Source: Streptomyces kanamyceticus
Lineage (GTDB): Bacteria; Actinomycetota; Actinomycetes; Streptomycetales; Streptomycetaceae
DNA: 64,000 nucleotides
Assembly (NCBI RefSeq): GCF_008704495.1
Contig: NZ_CP023699.1
Location: forward strand, 6,758,001 to 6,822,000
Reading direction: 5' to 3'
The translations under genes and the position numbers were made by a program. Shown here piece after piece: positions 49,282 through 57,542 of this stretch; within the stretch, counting starts at the first letter, position 1; each line of letters starts with the position of its first letter. The notes below the pieces were generated by a model that ran no database searches, was not told where the DNA came from, and saw nothing but the letters and a program-made list of their open reading frames with translations.

Positions 49282-50013
49282 ATGACAGCAGCGGACGCGG
49301 TGCCCATCGTCTTCGTTCACGGGACGCGCTTCAGCGCGGGCCAGTGGAGCATGCAGATCGCCGCACTCCGGGACGAATTCCCGGTGGTCGCCGTCGACTT
49401 GCCCGGCCACGGAGAGCGCTCGGCTCAGCCCTGGAGCCTGAGCGCCGCGACGGAGATCATCGCTGCCGCGGTGGACTCGCTCGACCGTGGACCGGCCCTG
49501 GTCGTCGGGCACTCGCTCGGCGGATACGCCTCGCTGGAGTTCGCGCGGCGCTGTCCGGAACACCTGCGCGGGCTGATCCTCGCGGGAGCCAGTGCCTCCA
49601 CCCGCGGACTCTGGACAGCGCCCTATCGGTGGGTCGCCAGGCAGGTGCCTCGTATGTCGGCGGATCGGCTGGCCCGGTGGAACGATCGGTTGCTGCGGCG
49701 GCTCTACCCACGGGAAGTGGTGGAGGCGACCATCCGTTCCGGCTATGCCTTCCACACCCTGCCAGCGGCCTGGGGTGAAGTGCTCGGACGCTTCGACGCG
49801 GGGGCGATGCGTCATGTGAAGGGTCCGGTCCTCATCCTGAACGGCGAGAAGGACACCCTTTTCCGCGCCGGTGAGGCGGACTTCGCCCGCGCGCATCCGC
49901 ACGCTCGCGTCGAATTGATCCCGAGGGCACGGCACCTCGCGAACTTCGACGACCCGGATGCCTTCACTGACGCCGTCCGCCGCTTCGCCCGCCAGCTCCC
50001 TGCTGTCGGCTGA
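49282..50013 (+). CDS. Alpha/beta hydrolase
   Basis: 243-aa alpha/beta-fold hydrolase. The oxyanion region PIVFVHGTRFSAGQW starts at residue 8, the nucleophile elbow GHSLGG is near 75-80, the acid is Asp in NGEKD near 192, and the catalytic His is in ARHLANFDDP near 218. An esterase, lipase or dehalogenase-like activity is expected; the substrate is unknown. It is divergent from the small secreted protein gene and ends 2 nt before a strong hairpin terminator. Confidence 0.9.
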   Translation: MTAADAVPIVFVHGTRFSAGQWSMQIAALRDEFPVVAVDLPGHGERSAQPWSLSAATEIIAAAVDSLDRGPALVVGHSLGGYASLEFARRCPEHLRGLILAGASASTRGLWTAPYRWVARQVPRMSADRLARWNDRLLRRLYPREVVEATIRSGYAFHTLPAAWGEVLGRFDAGAMRHVKGPVLILNGEKDTLFRAGEADFARAHPHARVELIPRARHLANFDDPDAFTDAVRRFARQLPAVG

Positions 50014-50015
50014 GC

Positions 50016-50045
50016 GTGTGCCCCTGCTCGAAAGCAGGGGCACAC
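50016..50045. terminator. Strong 13-bp hairpin terminator between convergent genes
   Basis: GTGTGCCCCTGCT (50016-50028) pairs perfectly with AGCAGGGGCACAC (50033-50045) around a CGAA tetraloop. It starts 2 nt after the hydrolase stop and also faces the small-gene cluster on the - strand. Confidence 0.8.
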
Positions 50046-50072
50046 CATCAGGCCACCGTGTCGCAGAACCTG

Positions 50073-50483
50073 TTATGCCAGCGGATGCGTGAAGGGTCCG
50101 GCAATCCGCTCCAGAGCTTCCAGGGTGATCTCCGGGACGAAGACGGAGTCGTTCGCCATGCCCTCGGGAAGGTGTCCGCGCATGACCTCCGGGCAGAGGA
50201 ACCTGCCGTCGGTAAGGAGGACACCCGTACCGGTCTGGTTGATCAGGCCGATGATGACCTTCCACACCTCGCCGGCCTGTGGACGCTCGACGGTAATGAT
50301 GCTGTCCGAGACACTCACTTCCGCCTCACTGCCGTCAGGGGCCCGCACCCAGAATTCCGGAGAATCCTCAGCGGCCCTCCCCGGCGCGGCATCGTACGCG
50401 GCCAGCAGCGTCCTCACCGTCTCGATGTCCACCCCGGACAGTTCGCCGTCCACGAACCTGTAGAGGGTCAGGCCGTAGCTCAT
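50073..50483 (-). CDS. Hypothetical protein, paralogue 1 of a tandem small-protein family
   Basis: 136-aa protein starting MSYGLTLYRFVDGELSG. It aligns with the product of 50511-50900 over its whole length: a first strand with RFVDGE, a D/E-rich helix (DIETVRTLLAAY), a strand with SEAEVSVSD, then WKVIIGLINQTGTGVLL against MNVISELVRRTEASLIL. I do not know the family; size and mixed alpha/beta layout recall immunity-type proteins, but no toxin gene is visible. It is third in a - strand cluster. Confidence 0.75.
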   Translation of the reverse strand: MSYGLTLYRFVDGELSGVDIETVRTLLAAYDAAPGRAAEDSPEFWVRAPDGSEAEVSVSDSIITVERPQAGEVWKVIIGLINQTGTGVLLTDGRFLCPEVMRGHLPEGMANDSVFVPEITLEALERIAGPFTHPLA

Positions 50484-50510
50484 GACTGCGCCTGCTTGGT
50501 TGGGAAATAA

Positions 50511-50900
50511 TCAAGATTCACGGATCGCTCGCGTGATTTCCTCGCCTGTTGCCGCGACGGCGACTGCCCACCCGTCCCTGATGCTCGCAGGTAGACATTC
50601 ACGTTCTTCGCCTCGACTGAGGATCACCGTTCCACCAGGCAGGATGAGGGAGGCTTCCGTCCGCCGTACGAGCTCGGAGATGACGTTCATGATCTCATCT
50701 CCCCCGAAATGGTTGATCGTGATGTTGGTGTCGGAGCTGAAGTAAACATCCGCACCACCTCCATCGCTTCCTGCCTTGATCTGGAGGAAATTTCGGTCCC
50801 TCACCGTCACGTAGGGGCCAAGGGCTTCGTGCACAGCTTCCTTGTCCAGCGCAACTGGTTCACCGTTCACGAACCGGCACACGAAAATTTCGTAACTCAC
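50511..50900 (-). CDS. Hypothetical protein, paralogue 2 of the tandem small-protein family
   Basis: 129-aa protein starting VSYEIFVCRFVNGEPVAL. GTG 50900 is used because it gives the paralogous N-terminus and has GGAGGG just upstream. It shares the RF-V-DGE start, GGGADVYF strand and the PGGTVILSRGEE end with paralogue 1. Codon use is visibly less GC-biased than in neighbouring core genes (for example GAA ATT TTC near the start), which suggests acquisition. No domain is recognised. Confidence 0.75.
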   Translation of the reverse strand: MSYEIFVCRFVNGEPVALDKEAVHEALGPYVTVRDRNFLQIKAGSDGGGADVYFSSDTNITINHFGGDEIMNVISELVRRTEASLILPGGTVILSRGEERECLPASIRDGWAVAVAATGEEITRAIRES

Positions 50901-51081
50901 AAATCCCTCCCACCAAATCAGCTTCGCCACCATCAGCGGCGCGAATCGAGAAGTGGATATCTTCACCCTCGCTCGTTGGTTCGCCAACGTTATGGGGCTC
51001 CAGGATTTCCCGCACCACTTGCATGTCTGGCGAGACATTCTCACCGTCAACGAACTTATGGATCCACAGTTCGTGGCTCAT
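50860..51081 (-). pseudogene. Truncated paralogue 3 of the tandem small-protein family
   Basis: 73-codon ORF starting MSHELWIHKFVDGENV. The first about 54 residues align with paralogues 1 and 2 up to the RAADGGEAD strand; the sequence then runs out of register into the ribosome site and start of paralogue 2 (GGICELRNFRVPVRER). The C-terminal half is missing, so an internal deletion joined its middle to the upstream region of paralogue 2. It may still be translated and overlaps the next gene by 41 nt, but it is unlikely to be fully functional. Confidence 0.6.
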
Positions 51082-51160
51082 CGGTATTCTTTCCCCTCGG
51101 CGGCAACTCTGGGCCGACCAATCCGGAAGGCGTGACGACCGTGTCACCGCACCTGTTACG

Positions 51161-51619
51161 TCAGCGACTTCCCGTTGGGACGAATGTAGGCCTCAGGGCA
51201 GGTGGCAAGTCGGACATGGCCCCGAAAACTAGAACGCGTTCCGGGTTCATGTTGTCGTTGTTCAGTGTTGCGATGATCCCCGACGACAACAAGATCTGAA
51301 TCAACGCACTCTGCATGTGGAGACCTATCGTCCCGGGATACCGGACAGCTGGTGCGTCAGCATTTCCTGAGGTGAGGCTGTCGACAGCGGCCTGGGTTGC
51401 GGCAGCGCCGCACCTCCAGATCACAGAGACAGGCGCTGAAGCCGTCTCGGCGTCGGAATCGACTTGAACCGCTGAACCGGACTGGTCTGCCGTGCCGACT
51501 TCCATGTCACGAAGAGCGGGCAGACCAGCACGCCGGAGAGCCTGGACCACCCGGTCGGCCAGCTCGTTCCGTAGGGCAAGGACTTCATCAGATGCACGGA
51601 TAAAACCGATCTCGGGCAT
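51161..51619 (-). CDS. Hypothetical protein at the head of the small-gene cluster
   Basis: 152-aa protein starting MPEIGFIRASDEVLALRNELADRVVQALRRAGL. GAAGGAAA precedes ATG 51619 at 4-5 nt. The middle (VSVIWRCGAAATQAAVDSLTSG) and the C-terminal hydrophobic SALIQILLSSGIIATLN suggest a mixed alpha/beta fold. I do not recognise it. It lies 79 nt upstream of the truncated paralogue on the same strand and probably begins the transcript. Confidence 0.65.
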   Translation of the reverse strand: MPEIGFIRASDEVLALRNELADRVVQALRRAGLPALRDMEVGTADQSGSAVQVDSDAETASAPVSVIWRCGAAATQAAVDSLTSGNADAPAVRYPGTIGLHMQSALIQILLSSGIIATLNNDNMNPERVLVFGAMSDLPPALRPTFVPTGSR

Positions 51620-51862
51620 AGGTTTCCTTCTTCCTTCATGGCATCTGGAACGCAAGAGTGCGTCCCCCCCGTCATGAGGAACGCGGCAGGGAGCCGCCCG
51701 TGAGGTGGTCCCGGCATCGGTGGCCGCCGGTTTCCTGTGCGCAACTCGCCTGTGTGGGAACGGAGTTAGTTGTGTGTTTATTCTGAAGGGGTGACGCGGT
51801 GGCGACTCCAGAACGGCTGAAAGCCAAGATCGGCTCCGGGTGGGGAACCTAGAGTCGCGCCG

Positions 51863-53332
51863 GTGGATACCAGTCAACTGACCGACGCCGAGCGGCGGGT
51901 GTGGGACGCGTATGCCCTGGGGCAGTCCGTCGACTTCCGGGTGCGGCCCAGGGAACCCGCGACCTCCGGCGCCGAGTGGGGGCCCGAACGGACCGTGCGG
52001 GCCGAGGTGTTGCGGGCGTTGCTCGTCGGCGGGCCGCGCGCGGAGGGGGAGATCCCGTTCCTGCGGTTGCACGGTGCCCGGATCAGTGGGCGGCTTGACC
52101 TTCAGTGCGCGGAGGTCGCGGGGCCGATTCATCTGTGGGCCTGCTACTTCGACGAGGAACTCGACGTGTACGGGGCGCAGTTGCGTCAGCTCAACCTGGG
52201 CTGGTCCGTGCTGCCCGGCGTGAACGCGATAGCCCTTCGGGTGGACGGTTCCCTGCGGATGGCGGGGTGCCGTGTCCGAGGGCGCGTACGGCTCGGTGGC
52301 GCGCGGATCGCCGGGGCGGTGTTCCTCCAGGGCGCGCACGTGGGGGAGGAGGGCGTCGCCCTTGACGAGCCCGTCCTCGCGCTCAACCGCGTCAGCATCG
52401 AAGACGACCTCCAGGCGGACGGCGGGCTCATCGCCCACGGGCTCGTGAGCCTCGCGGGTGCGGTCGTCGCCGGGAACATCACCTTCGACGACGCGGTGCT
52501 GAGGAATCCGGGTGGGACGGCTCTGCACGGGGCGAACCTCAACGGCGGCTCGGATCTGCACGCGGCGCGGCTGAGGGCGTACGGCCGGGTCAATCTGCCC
52601 GGGGTCCGCCTTCCCGGCCAGCTCAACCTGGAGGGCGCCCGGCTCTCCAACCCCGGTGGCACGGCCTTGCGCGCCAGCCTCGTCGCGGGCTCCCTCTATC
52701 TGAACCTGGCCGAGCCCATCGAGGGCGCCATCACGCTGCGCGGCTGCCAGCTCGACTACCTGCACATCGCCCCGGAGACCTGGCCGGACGAGGTCCGCCT
52801 CGACGGACTCACGTACGCGAGGATCGGCCCGCACGAACCGGCCGAGCGGCGGCTCCAGGCCCTTGAACGGGATGTCGACGGGTACGTTCCGTACGCGTAT
52901 GAGCAGCTCACCGCCGCGTACCGCCGGGTGGGCGATGACGCGGCTGCCCGCACGGTGCAGCTCGCCAAGCAGCGGCGGCACCGGGCGACCCTGGCGTGGT
53001 ACGCCAGGGCCTGGGGGTACCTCCAGGACTGGACCGTCGGCTATGGCTTCCGGCCCACGCGGGCGGCGGTCTGGCTGTTCTCGCTGCTGCTCGTGGGGGC
53101 GGTCACGTTCGCGGTGCGCGAGCCGTCCGCGCTGAAGCCGGATGAGGCGCCGGACTTCAATCCGGTCTTCTACTCCCTTGACCTGCTGCTGCCGATCGTC
53201 GACTTCGGTCAGGAGAGTGCGTATGCCGCGCAGGGGGCGTATCAGTGGTTCGGGTACGCGTTGGTGGTGCTGGGGTGGACTCTCGCCACGACGATCGCGG
53301 CGGGTGTTACGAGGGCGATCAGCCGTCAGTAG
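51863..53332 (+). CDS. Membrane-anchored protein with right-handed beta-helix-like repeats
   Basis: 489-aa protein. Residues about 55-325 form repeats of roughly 20 residues with the pattern LxLxGAxLxG/xLxLxxA (for example RLHGARISGRLDLQCAEV, RLGGARIAGAVFLQGAHV, NLPGVRLPGQLNLEGARL), related to pentapeptide-type beta-helices. A helical segment (KQRRHRATLAWYARAWGYLQD) and two TM segments (about 405-425 and 462-482) follow. Homologues are often labelled membrane-associated oxidoreductase, but I see no cofactor motif. TAGAGT lies 7 nt before the GTG. Confidence 0.75.
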   Translation: MDTSQLTDAERRVWDAYALGQSVDFRVRPREPATSGAEWGPERTVRAEVLRALLVGGPRAEGEIPFLRLHGARISGRLDLQCAEVAGPIHLWACYFDEELDVYGAQLRQLNLGWSVLPGVNAIALRVDGSLRMAGCRVRGRVRLGGARIAGAVFLQGAHVGEEGVALDEPVLALNRVSIEDDLQADGGLIAHGLVSLAGAVVAGNITFDDAVLRNPGGTALHGANLNGGSDLHAARLRAYGRVNLPGVRLPGQLNLEGARLSNPGGTALRASLVAGSLYLNLAEPIEGAITLRGCQLDYLHIAPETWPDEVRLDGLTYARIGPHEPAERRLQALERDVDGYVPYAYEQLTAAYRRVGDDAAARTVQLAKQRRHRATLAWYARAWGYLQDWTVGYGFRPTRAAVWLFSLLLVGAVTFAVREPSALKPDEAPDFNPVFYSLDLLLPIVDFGQESAYAAQGAYQWFGYALVVLGWTLATTIAAGVTRAISRQ

Positions 53333-53333
53333 C

Positions 53334-53385
53334 CTGCGGGTTGGTGGGGGCTGAGCGCGCAGTTCCCCGCGCCCCTTGCGGGGCC
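53334..53385 (+). repeat. Dispersed GC-rich repeat, copy after the beta-helix protein
   Basis: It contains the core GTTCCCCGCGCCCCTTGCGG and upstream flank GCGCGCA shared with the copies at 1313, 11087 and 36531. It lies between two convergent genes, so a terminator role is possible. Confidence 0.7.
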
Positions 53386-53394
53386 GCCCTTGCG

Positions 53395-53676
53395 TCAGCG
53401 TTTCGTGTACGCCACGAACGCGGACCAGGCGGCGGCGCCGATCAGCAGGGCGGGGCCCTCGGGGGCGGTCTTGCTGTCCCGGACGGGGACGACGCCGGGG
53501 ACTCCGTCGGCGACCTCGACGCAGTTGTCGCTTTCGTCGCCGCTGCTGTACGTGCTCTTCCGCCAGCGGGCGGCGCCGATGAAGTCGTACGCGACCTCGA
53601 CACAGTTTTCGCCGCCGTCGCCGCTGCTGTAGCTGCTTTTGCGCCAGCGGGCGCTACTCAGGGCGTACTCGCGCAT
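53395..53676 (-). CDS. DUF397 protein with a duplicated N-terminal half
   Basis: 93-aa DUF397 protein, longer than the usual 60-70. Residues 9-29 (ARWRKSSYSSGDGGENCVEV) and 36-56 (ARWRKSTYSSGDESDNCVEV) are near-identical copies of the family N-terminal half; one C-terminal half follows (VPVRDSKTAPEGPALLIG, AAWSAFVAYTKR). It overlaps the end of the HTH/DUF5753 gene by 19 nt and is the partner of that regulator. Confidence 0.88.
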   Translation of the reverse strand: MREYALSSARWRKSSYSSGDGGENCVEVAYDFIGAARWRKSTYSSGDESDNCVEVADGVPGVVPVRDSKTAPEGPALLIGAAAWSAFVAYTKR

Positions 53677-54500
53677 GTTCTGTAGTCCTCCGACACAGAG
53701 TTGATCAGGGCCAAGGACGCTTCCGGTGACAACGCGACGGCCCTGAGCAGATCGTAAGACGCCCTTACCCGCTTCACCACTGCGGGTTCGTCGAGGAGGG
53801 TTCCTGAACTCACCCCCTCTGTATAGACAGTTGGCGGCGCATCGTCGAACTCCATGAGCTTCATCATCTTGCCCATGCGGGTGTGGGCTCCAGCCGCGAA
53901 GGGGAGCACTTGCAGCAGCGCCTTGCGTTCCCGTGCCATCACCAAGAGGTGATCCAGTTGGTCGGCCATGGTGTCGGGGCCGCCGACCGGTACGCACAGC
54001 GCGGTTTCATGCAAGATCGCCCAATACAGGGGCCGTGTAGCGTCCTTGAGGAGCAGGGTGCGATCCATGCGGGCTCTGAGCTGCTCTTCGATGTACTCGT
54101 CAGTGACGAAGGGGTTGCTTGACTCGTACAGTGCGCGGGCGTACTCGGGGGTCTGGAGCAGCCCAGGAACAAGCGCCGGTTCGAACTCGCAGATCTCAGT
54201 GGCCAGTCGCTCCAGCTCCGCCACATGGGCGAAGTAGTCCGTGAATGGCTGTTCCTTGATGAGCTTGCGCCACAACCGTTCGAAAAAGCCGTCGGTTTGT
54301 AGCACCTCGTCAATACGTTGAGCCACATCCAGCTGCGGGCGGCGAATTGCCTGCTCGAACTGCCCAATGTACCCACCGGAGACAAAAACCCGCGCCCCAA
54401 GGACCGACTGAGAGAATCCCGCGTCCTCGCGGCGTCGTTTGAGCTCCGCTCCGAAGAACTCCCACGCCGCCTGTCGTGATCCACGTGAACCATTGGCCAT
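53658..54500 (-). CDS. Helix-turn-helix regulator with DUF5753 domain
   Basis: 280-aa XRE-type regulator: HTH at about 14-70 (LKRRREDAGFSQSVLGARVFVSGGYIGQFEQ in two segments) and DUF5753 at about 95-275 (ALVPGLLQTPEYARALYES, LLQVLPFAAGAHTRMGKM). ATG 54500 has GGAGGG 9 nt upstream; ATG 54518 is an alternative. It precedes and overlaps a DUF397 gene, and two small genes are divergent from it. Probable role in developmental or metabolic regulation, target unknown. Confidence 0.92.
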   Translation of the reverse strand: MANGSRGSRQAAWEFFGAELKRRREDAGFSQSVLGARVFVSGGYIGQFEQAIRRPQLDVAQRIDEVLQTDGFFERLWRKLIKEQPFTDYFAHVAELERLATEICEFEPALVPGLLQTPEYARALYESSNPFVTDEYIEEQLRARMDRTLLLKDATRPLYWAILHETALCVPVGGPDTMADQLDHLLVMARERKALLQVLPFAAGAHTRMGKMMKLMEFDDAPPTVYTEGVSSGTLLDEPAVVKRVRASYDLLRAVALSPEASLALINSVSEDYRTCASTP

Positions 54501-54615
54501 GGCCAACCGCCCTCCCATGCCCCGCAGTTGTAGCGGACAGACTCCTGCCGAGTGTAGGTGGACTCCGTCACCGTAGGAGGGCGAAGAGTGAAATCCACAG
54601 ACCTAGGGGAACCAC

Positions 54616-54840
54616 GTGAAAGCTGCATCGGAGCACCACGCAGTGGCATGTATCGAACAGGCGGAGGACACCGTGAAGGAATTGCGCGACGCACTCACGC
54701 GGGCGGGAATTACCTTGCCGTCATTGCGGATCGACCAGGCCTCGCTCGCCCGCGAAGCGCCTTGCCCGCGAATCGAATTGGGCGGTTGTTCCGCCGATGT
54801 GGCGGCTCGCCTGGCCGCCGCGTTGAGGAGTGTGGCGTGA
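54616..54840 (+). CDS. Small hypothetical protein associated with the HTH/DUF397 locus
   Basis: 74-aa protein with a long helix (EQAEDTVKELRDALTRAGI), then LPSLRIDQASLAREAPCPRIELGG and ADVAARLAAALRSV. A ribosome-like AGGGGAA lies 4-5 nt before the GTG. It overlaps the next gene by GTGA. I recall similar small proteins beside HTH/DUF397 pairs in streptomycetes, but their function is unknown. Divergent from the regulator gene. Confidence 0.7.
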   Translation: MKAASEHHAVACIEQAEDTVKELRDALTRAGITLPSLRIDQASLAREAPCPRIELGGCSADVAARLAAALRSVA

Positions 54841-55058
54841 ACTTTCCGCTTCCGGTCGGCGCGTACGTCGTGGACACCCGCAGTGGCCGCGTCGGCAGGG
54901 TCATGGGCCATGAGGGGCCGTACGTCCAGCTGCGCCCGTACGGGGGCGGCAGGGAGTGGGACTGTGCGCCGGAGGCCGCCCGTACGGCGACTACGGAGGA
55001 GCGGATGCGCGCGGCGACGGCGTATGCGAACGCGCGGAGCCGGGGGGAGGTGCCTTGA
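54837..55058 (+). CDS. Small hypothetical protein with an SH3/KOW-like core
   Basis: 73-aa protein (PLPVGAYVVDTRSGRVGRVM, then HEGPYVQLRPYGGGREWD) that looks like a short beta barrel followed by a helix rich in Ala and Arg. GAGGAG gives a well-spaced ribosome site, and the GTG overlaps the preceding stop. It is coupled to the upstream small gene as an accessory of the HTH/DUF397 locus. The fold suggestion comes from the alternating pattern only. Confidence 0.7.
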   Translation: MNFPLPVGAYVVDTRSGRVGRVMGHEGPYVQLRPYGGGREWDCAPEAARTATTEERMRAATAYANARSRGEVP

Positions 55059-55074
55059 GTGTGCTCTCCGGGCT

Positions 55075-55479
55075 TCAGCGCAAGGGCCAGACCCTGGCGT
55101 GCTTACCGGCCGGGCCGAGGTGATCCAGGAGGTGTTGGATGTCGCCGGGGTCCGAGGTGAAGACTCTGGCTCCGAGCCGCGCGGCGATCACCGCGACGGC
55201 GCCGTCCACCGGATCCGAGGTGTCGGCCTGCCCTAAGAGCTCGCCGACGCTCCGGGCGAGGGGGTGGTCAAGGGGCGGCACGTCGCAGCCGCTGAGCAGG
55301 CGTGCGATCTGGGCCTGGCGGGCGCCGTCCCGCCACGCCTGGGACACGACGGGCGCGGGTACCAGCGGCACGCCACCGGCGGTCAGATAGGAGCGATGGG
55401 CTCGCCAGAAAGCGACCTGGTTCCGCTCGGCGGCGATCAGCGCCCCGGCGTCGTAGACGAACGGCTTCAGAGTGCTCAC
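55075..55479 (-). CDS. PIN domain ribonuclease toxin (VapC-like)
   Basis: 134-aa PIN-domain protein. The N-terminal acidic motif is VYDAGALIAAERN (Asp10, Glu17), central DPVDGAVAVIAARLGA provides further acidic residues, and the end has VFTSDPGDIQHLL. VapC-like toxins cleave tRNA or rRNA with Mg2+. It overlaps the upstream antitoxin-like gene by 4 nt, giving the canonical antitoxin-toxin order. Confidence 0.85.
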   Translation of the reverse strand: MSTLKPFVYDAGALIAAERNQVAFWRAHRSYLTAGGVPLVPAPVVSQAWRDGARQAQIARLLSGCDVPPLDHPLARSVGELLGQADTSDPVDGAVAVIAARLGARVFTSDPGDIQHLLDHLGPAGKHARVWPLR

Positions 55480-55745
55480 GCGGCGCCTCGCGACTGGTTC
55501 CCCGAATGCTCGGAGCGTGTGGCGTCATCCATGACGGCGTCCACCCATTCCTGCTCCTCCGGTGTCGGTGGATCGAGGTGCGCCATGGCCTCCTCCGCTG
55601 CGGCCAGCCCGGCTTCGATCTTCGCGGCGTGTTCGGCGGCCCGTGACAGCCAGGCGGAGACGCTCAAACCTTCGCGTTCGGCGGCCGACTTGGCGGCCTC
55701 CAGCGTCTCGCTGGGGATGGTGATCGTGACGCGTTCCAGGCTCAT
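55476..55745 (-). CDS. Ribbon-helix-helix antitoxin-like protein
   Basis: 89-aa protein with an N-terminal RHH domain (LERVTITIPSETLEAAKSAAEREGLSVSAWL, about 3-33) for DNA binding and a C-terminal acidic tail (DPPTPEEQEWVDAVMDD) likely to bind the PIN toxin. ATG 55745 is immediately preceded by AAGACT plus 6 nt, a leaderless-like promoter that the RHH protein would autoregulate. The pair is a type II toxin-antitoxin module by organisation. Confidence 0.82.
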   Translation of the reverse strand: MSLERVTITIPSETLEAAKSAAEREGLSVSAWLSRAAEHAAKIEAGLAAAEEAMAHLDPPTPEEQEWVDAVMDDATRSEHSGNQSRGAA

Positions 55746-55861
55746 ACTGTGAGTCTTACTGGCGTGGCCGGTGCCGCGCCAGCCGGACCGGCCACGTTCA
55801 CCAGTACGAGGTATGACGCCCTCCGCCCCGTGCACACGGTCCCGTGCGCGAGAATGGCCCC

Positions 55862-56611
55862 ATGAGCCTGTTCCGCGACGACGGCATCGTGCTGCGCACC
55901 CAGAAGCTGGGTGAGGCGGACCGCATCATCACGATACTCACGCGCGGTCACGGCCGCGTACGCGCAGTGGCGCGCGGAGTGCGGCGGACCAAGTCCAAGT
56001 TCGGGGCGCGGCTCGAACCCTTCTCCCACGTCGACGTGCAGTTCTTCGCGCGCAACAGCGAACTGGTCGGGCGCGGGCTCCCGTTGTGCACGCAGAGCGA
56101 GACGATCGCTCCGTACGGTAGCGGGATCGTCACGGACTACGCCCGCTACACCGCGGGTACGGCCATGCTGGAGACGGCGGAACGGTTCACCGACCACGAG
56201 GGCGAGCCCGCCGTGCAGCAGTACCTCCTGCTCGTCGGCGGGCTGCGGGTCCTGGCCCGCGGGGAGCACGAGCCCCATCTCGTACTGGACGCGTTCCTGC
56301 TCCGCTCCCTCGCCGTGAACGGCTACGCGCCGAGCTTCAACGACTGCGCGAAGTGCGGGATGCCCGGGCCGAACCGGTTCTTCTCGGTCGCGGCGGGCGG
56401 CTCGATTTGCGTTGACTGCCGGGTGCCGGGCAGCGTCGTACCCTCGGCCGAGGCCCTCACGCTCCTCGCCGCCCTGCTCACCGGCGACTGGGCGACGGCG
56501 GACGCGTGCGAGGCGCGGCACGCCAGGGAGGGCAGTGGGCTCGTTTCCGCCTATCTGCATTGGCATTTGGAGCGCGGACTGCGTTCACTGCGGTACGTAG
56601 AGAAGAACTGA
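55862..56611 (+). CDS. recO: DNA repair protein RecO
   Basis: 249-aa recombination mediator of the RecFOR pathway that loads RecA and anneals SSB-coated DNA. The N-terminal OB fold ([23 protein letters not shown]) is followed by a helical domain and zinc finger (CAKCGMP and ICVDC, about 165-185). ATG 55862 is chosen because GAGAAT lies 6 nt upstream; an ATG six codons earlier would disrupt that leaderless layout. uppS follows 26 nt downstream. Confidence 0.96.
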   Translation: MSLFRDDGIVLRTQKLGEADRIITILTRGHGRVRAVARGVRRTKSKFGARLEPFSHVDVQFFARNSELVGRGLPLCTQSETIAPYGSGIVTDYARYTAGTAMLETAERFTDHEGEPAVQQYLLLVGGLRVLARGEHEPHLVLDAFLLRSLAVNGYAPSFNDCAKCGMPGPNRFFSVAAGGSICVDCRVPGSVVPSAEALTLLAALLTGDWATADACEARHAREGSGLVSAYLHWHLERGLRSLRYVEKN

Positions 56612-56637
56612 AGCCAGTAGCTAGGAGAGAGTCCCCC

Positions 56638-57459
56638 ATGGCACGACGCGGAATCCTCGGACGGTCCCGCCGTGAGTACACGACCCCCGAGCCGCACCCC
56701 TCGGGCGCGCGGCCGCCGAAGATCCCCGGCGAGCTGGTGCCCAGGCACGTCGCCATCGTCATGGACGGGAACGGGCGCTGGGCCAAGGAGCGCGGCCTGC
56801 CGCGCACCGAGGGGCACAAGGTCGGCGCCGAGCGCGTCCTGGACGTGCTGCAGGGCGGCATCGAGATGGGCGTCGGGGCGATCTCGCTCTACGCCTTCTC
56901 GACCGAGAACTGGAAGCGGTCCCCGGACGAGGTGAAGTTCCTGATGAACTTCAACCGCGACTTCATCCGCAAGACCCGCGACCAGCTCGACGAACTCGGC
57001 ATCCGGGTGCGCTGGGTGGGGCGGATGCCCAAGCTGTGGAAGTCGGTCGCCAAGGAGCTGGAGATCTCCCAGGAGCAGACCAAGGGCAACGACAAGCTGA
57101 CCCTGTACTTCTGCATGAACTACGGCGGCCGTGCGGAAATCGCCGACGCGGCGCAGGCCCTCGCCGAGGACGTGAAGGCGGGGCGGCTCGACCCGTCGAA
57201 GGTGAACGAGAAGACCTTCGCCAAGTACCTGTACTACCCGGACATGCCGGACGTCGACCTGTTCCTGCGCCCCAGCGGCGAGCAGCGCACCTCCAACTAC
57301 CTGCTCTGGCAGAGCGCCTACGCCGAGATGGTCTTCCAGGACGTGCTGTGGCCGGACTTCGACCGGCGCGACCTGTGGCGGGCCTGCCTTGAGTACGCCT
57401 CGCGCGACCGCCGGTTCGGTGGGGCGATCCCCAACGAGCAGCAGATCGCGGAAAGCTAG
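56638..57459 (+). CDS. uppS: Isoprenyl (undecaprenyl) diphosphate synthase
   Basis: 273-aa cis-prenyltransferase that builds the polyprenyl carrier for peptidoglycan synthesis. VMDGNGRWA contains catalytic Asp43, followed by [13 protein letters not shown] and the C-terminal [15 protein letters not shown] (about 218-232). A ribosome site GGAGAG precedes the ATG. It is second in an operon with recO. A 19-bp hairpin terminator begins 28 nt after the stop. An actinobacterial chain-length variant is possible. Confidence 0.95.
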   Translation: MARRGILGRSRREYTTPEPHPSGARPPKIPGELVPRHVAIVMDGNGRWAKERGLPRTEGHKVGAERVLDVLQGGIEMGVGAISLYAFSTENWKRSPDEVKFLMNFNRDFIRKTRDQLDELGIRVRWVGRMPKLWKSVAKELEISQEQTKGNDKLTLYFCMNYGGRAEIADAAQALAEDVKAGRLDPSKVNEKTFAKYLYYPDMPDVDLFLRPSGEQRTSNYLLWQSAYAEMVFQDVLWPDFDRRDLWRACLEYASRDRRFGGAIPNEQQIAES

Positions 57460-57487
57460 GCGTCACACACAGAGGCCGCAGACATGC

Positions 57488-57530
57488 GTGAGGGGCCCGC
57501 ACCGTCGAGCTGACGGTGCGGGCCCCTCAC
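57488..57530. terminator. 19-bp perfect hairpin terminator between uppS and zur
   Basis: The arms 57488-57506 and 57512-57530 are exact reverse complements over 19 bp with loop GAGCT. It is the strongest hairpin in the window and serves both convergent transcripts. There is no T-tract. Confidence 0.88.
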
Positions 57531-57542
57531 CCATGCGTACGA

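Noticed and set aside
50709..51299. 196-codon open frame on the + strand through the small-protein cluster
   Set aside because: It has no ribosome site or recognisable content, and the - strand frames have paralogous N-termini and ribosome sites.
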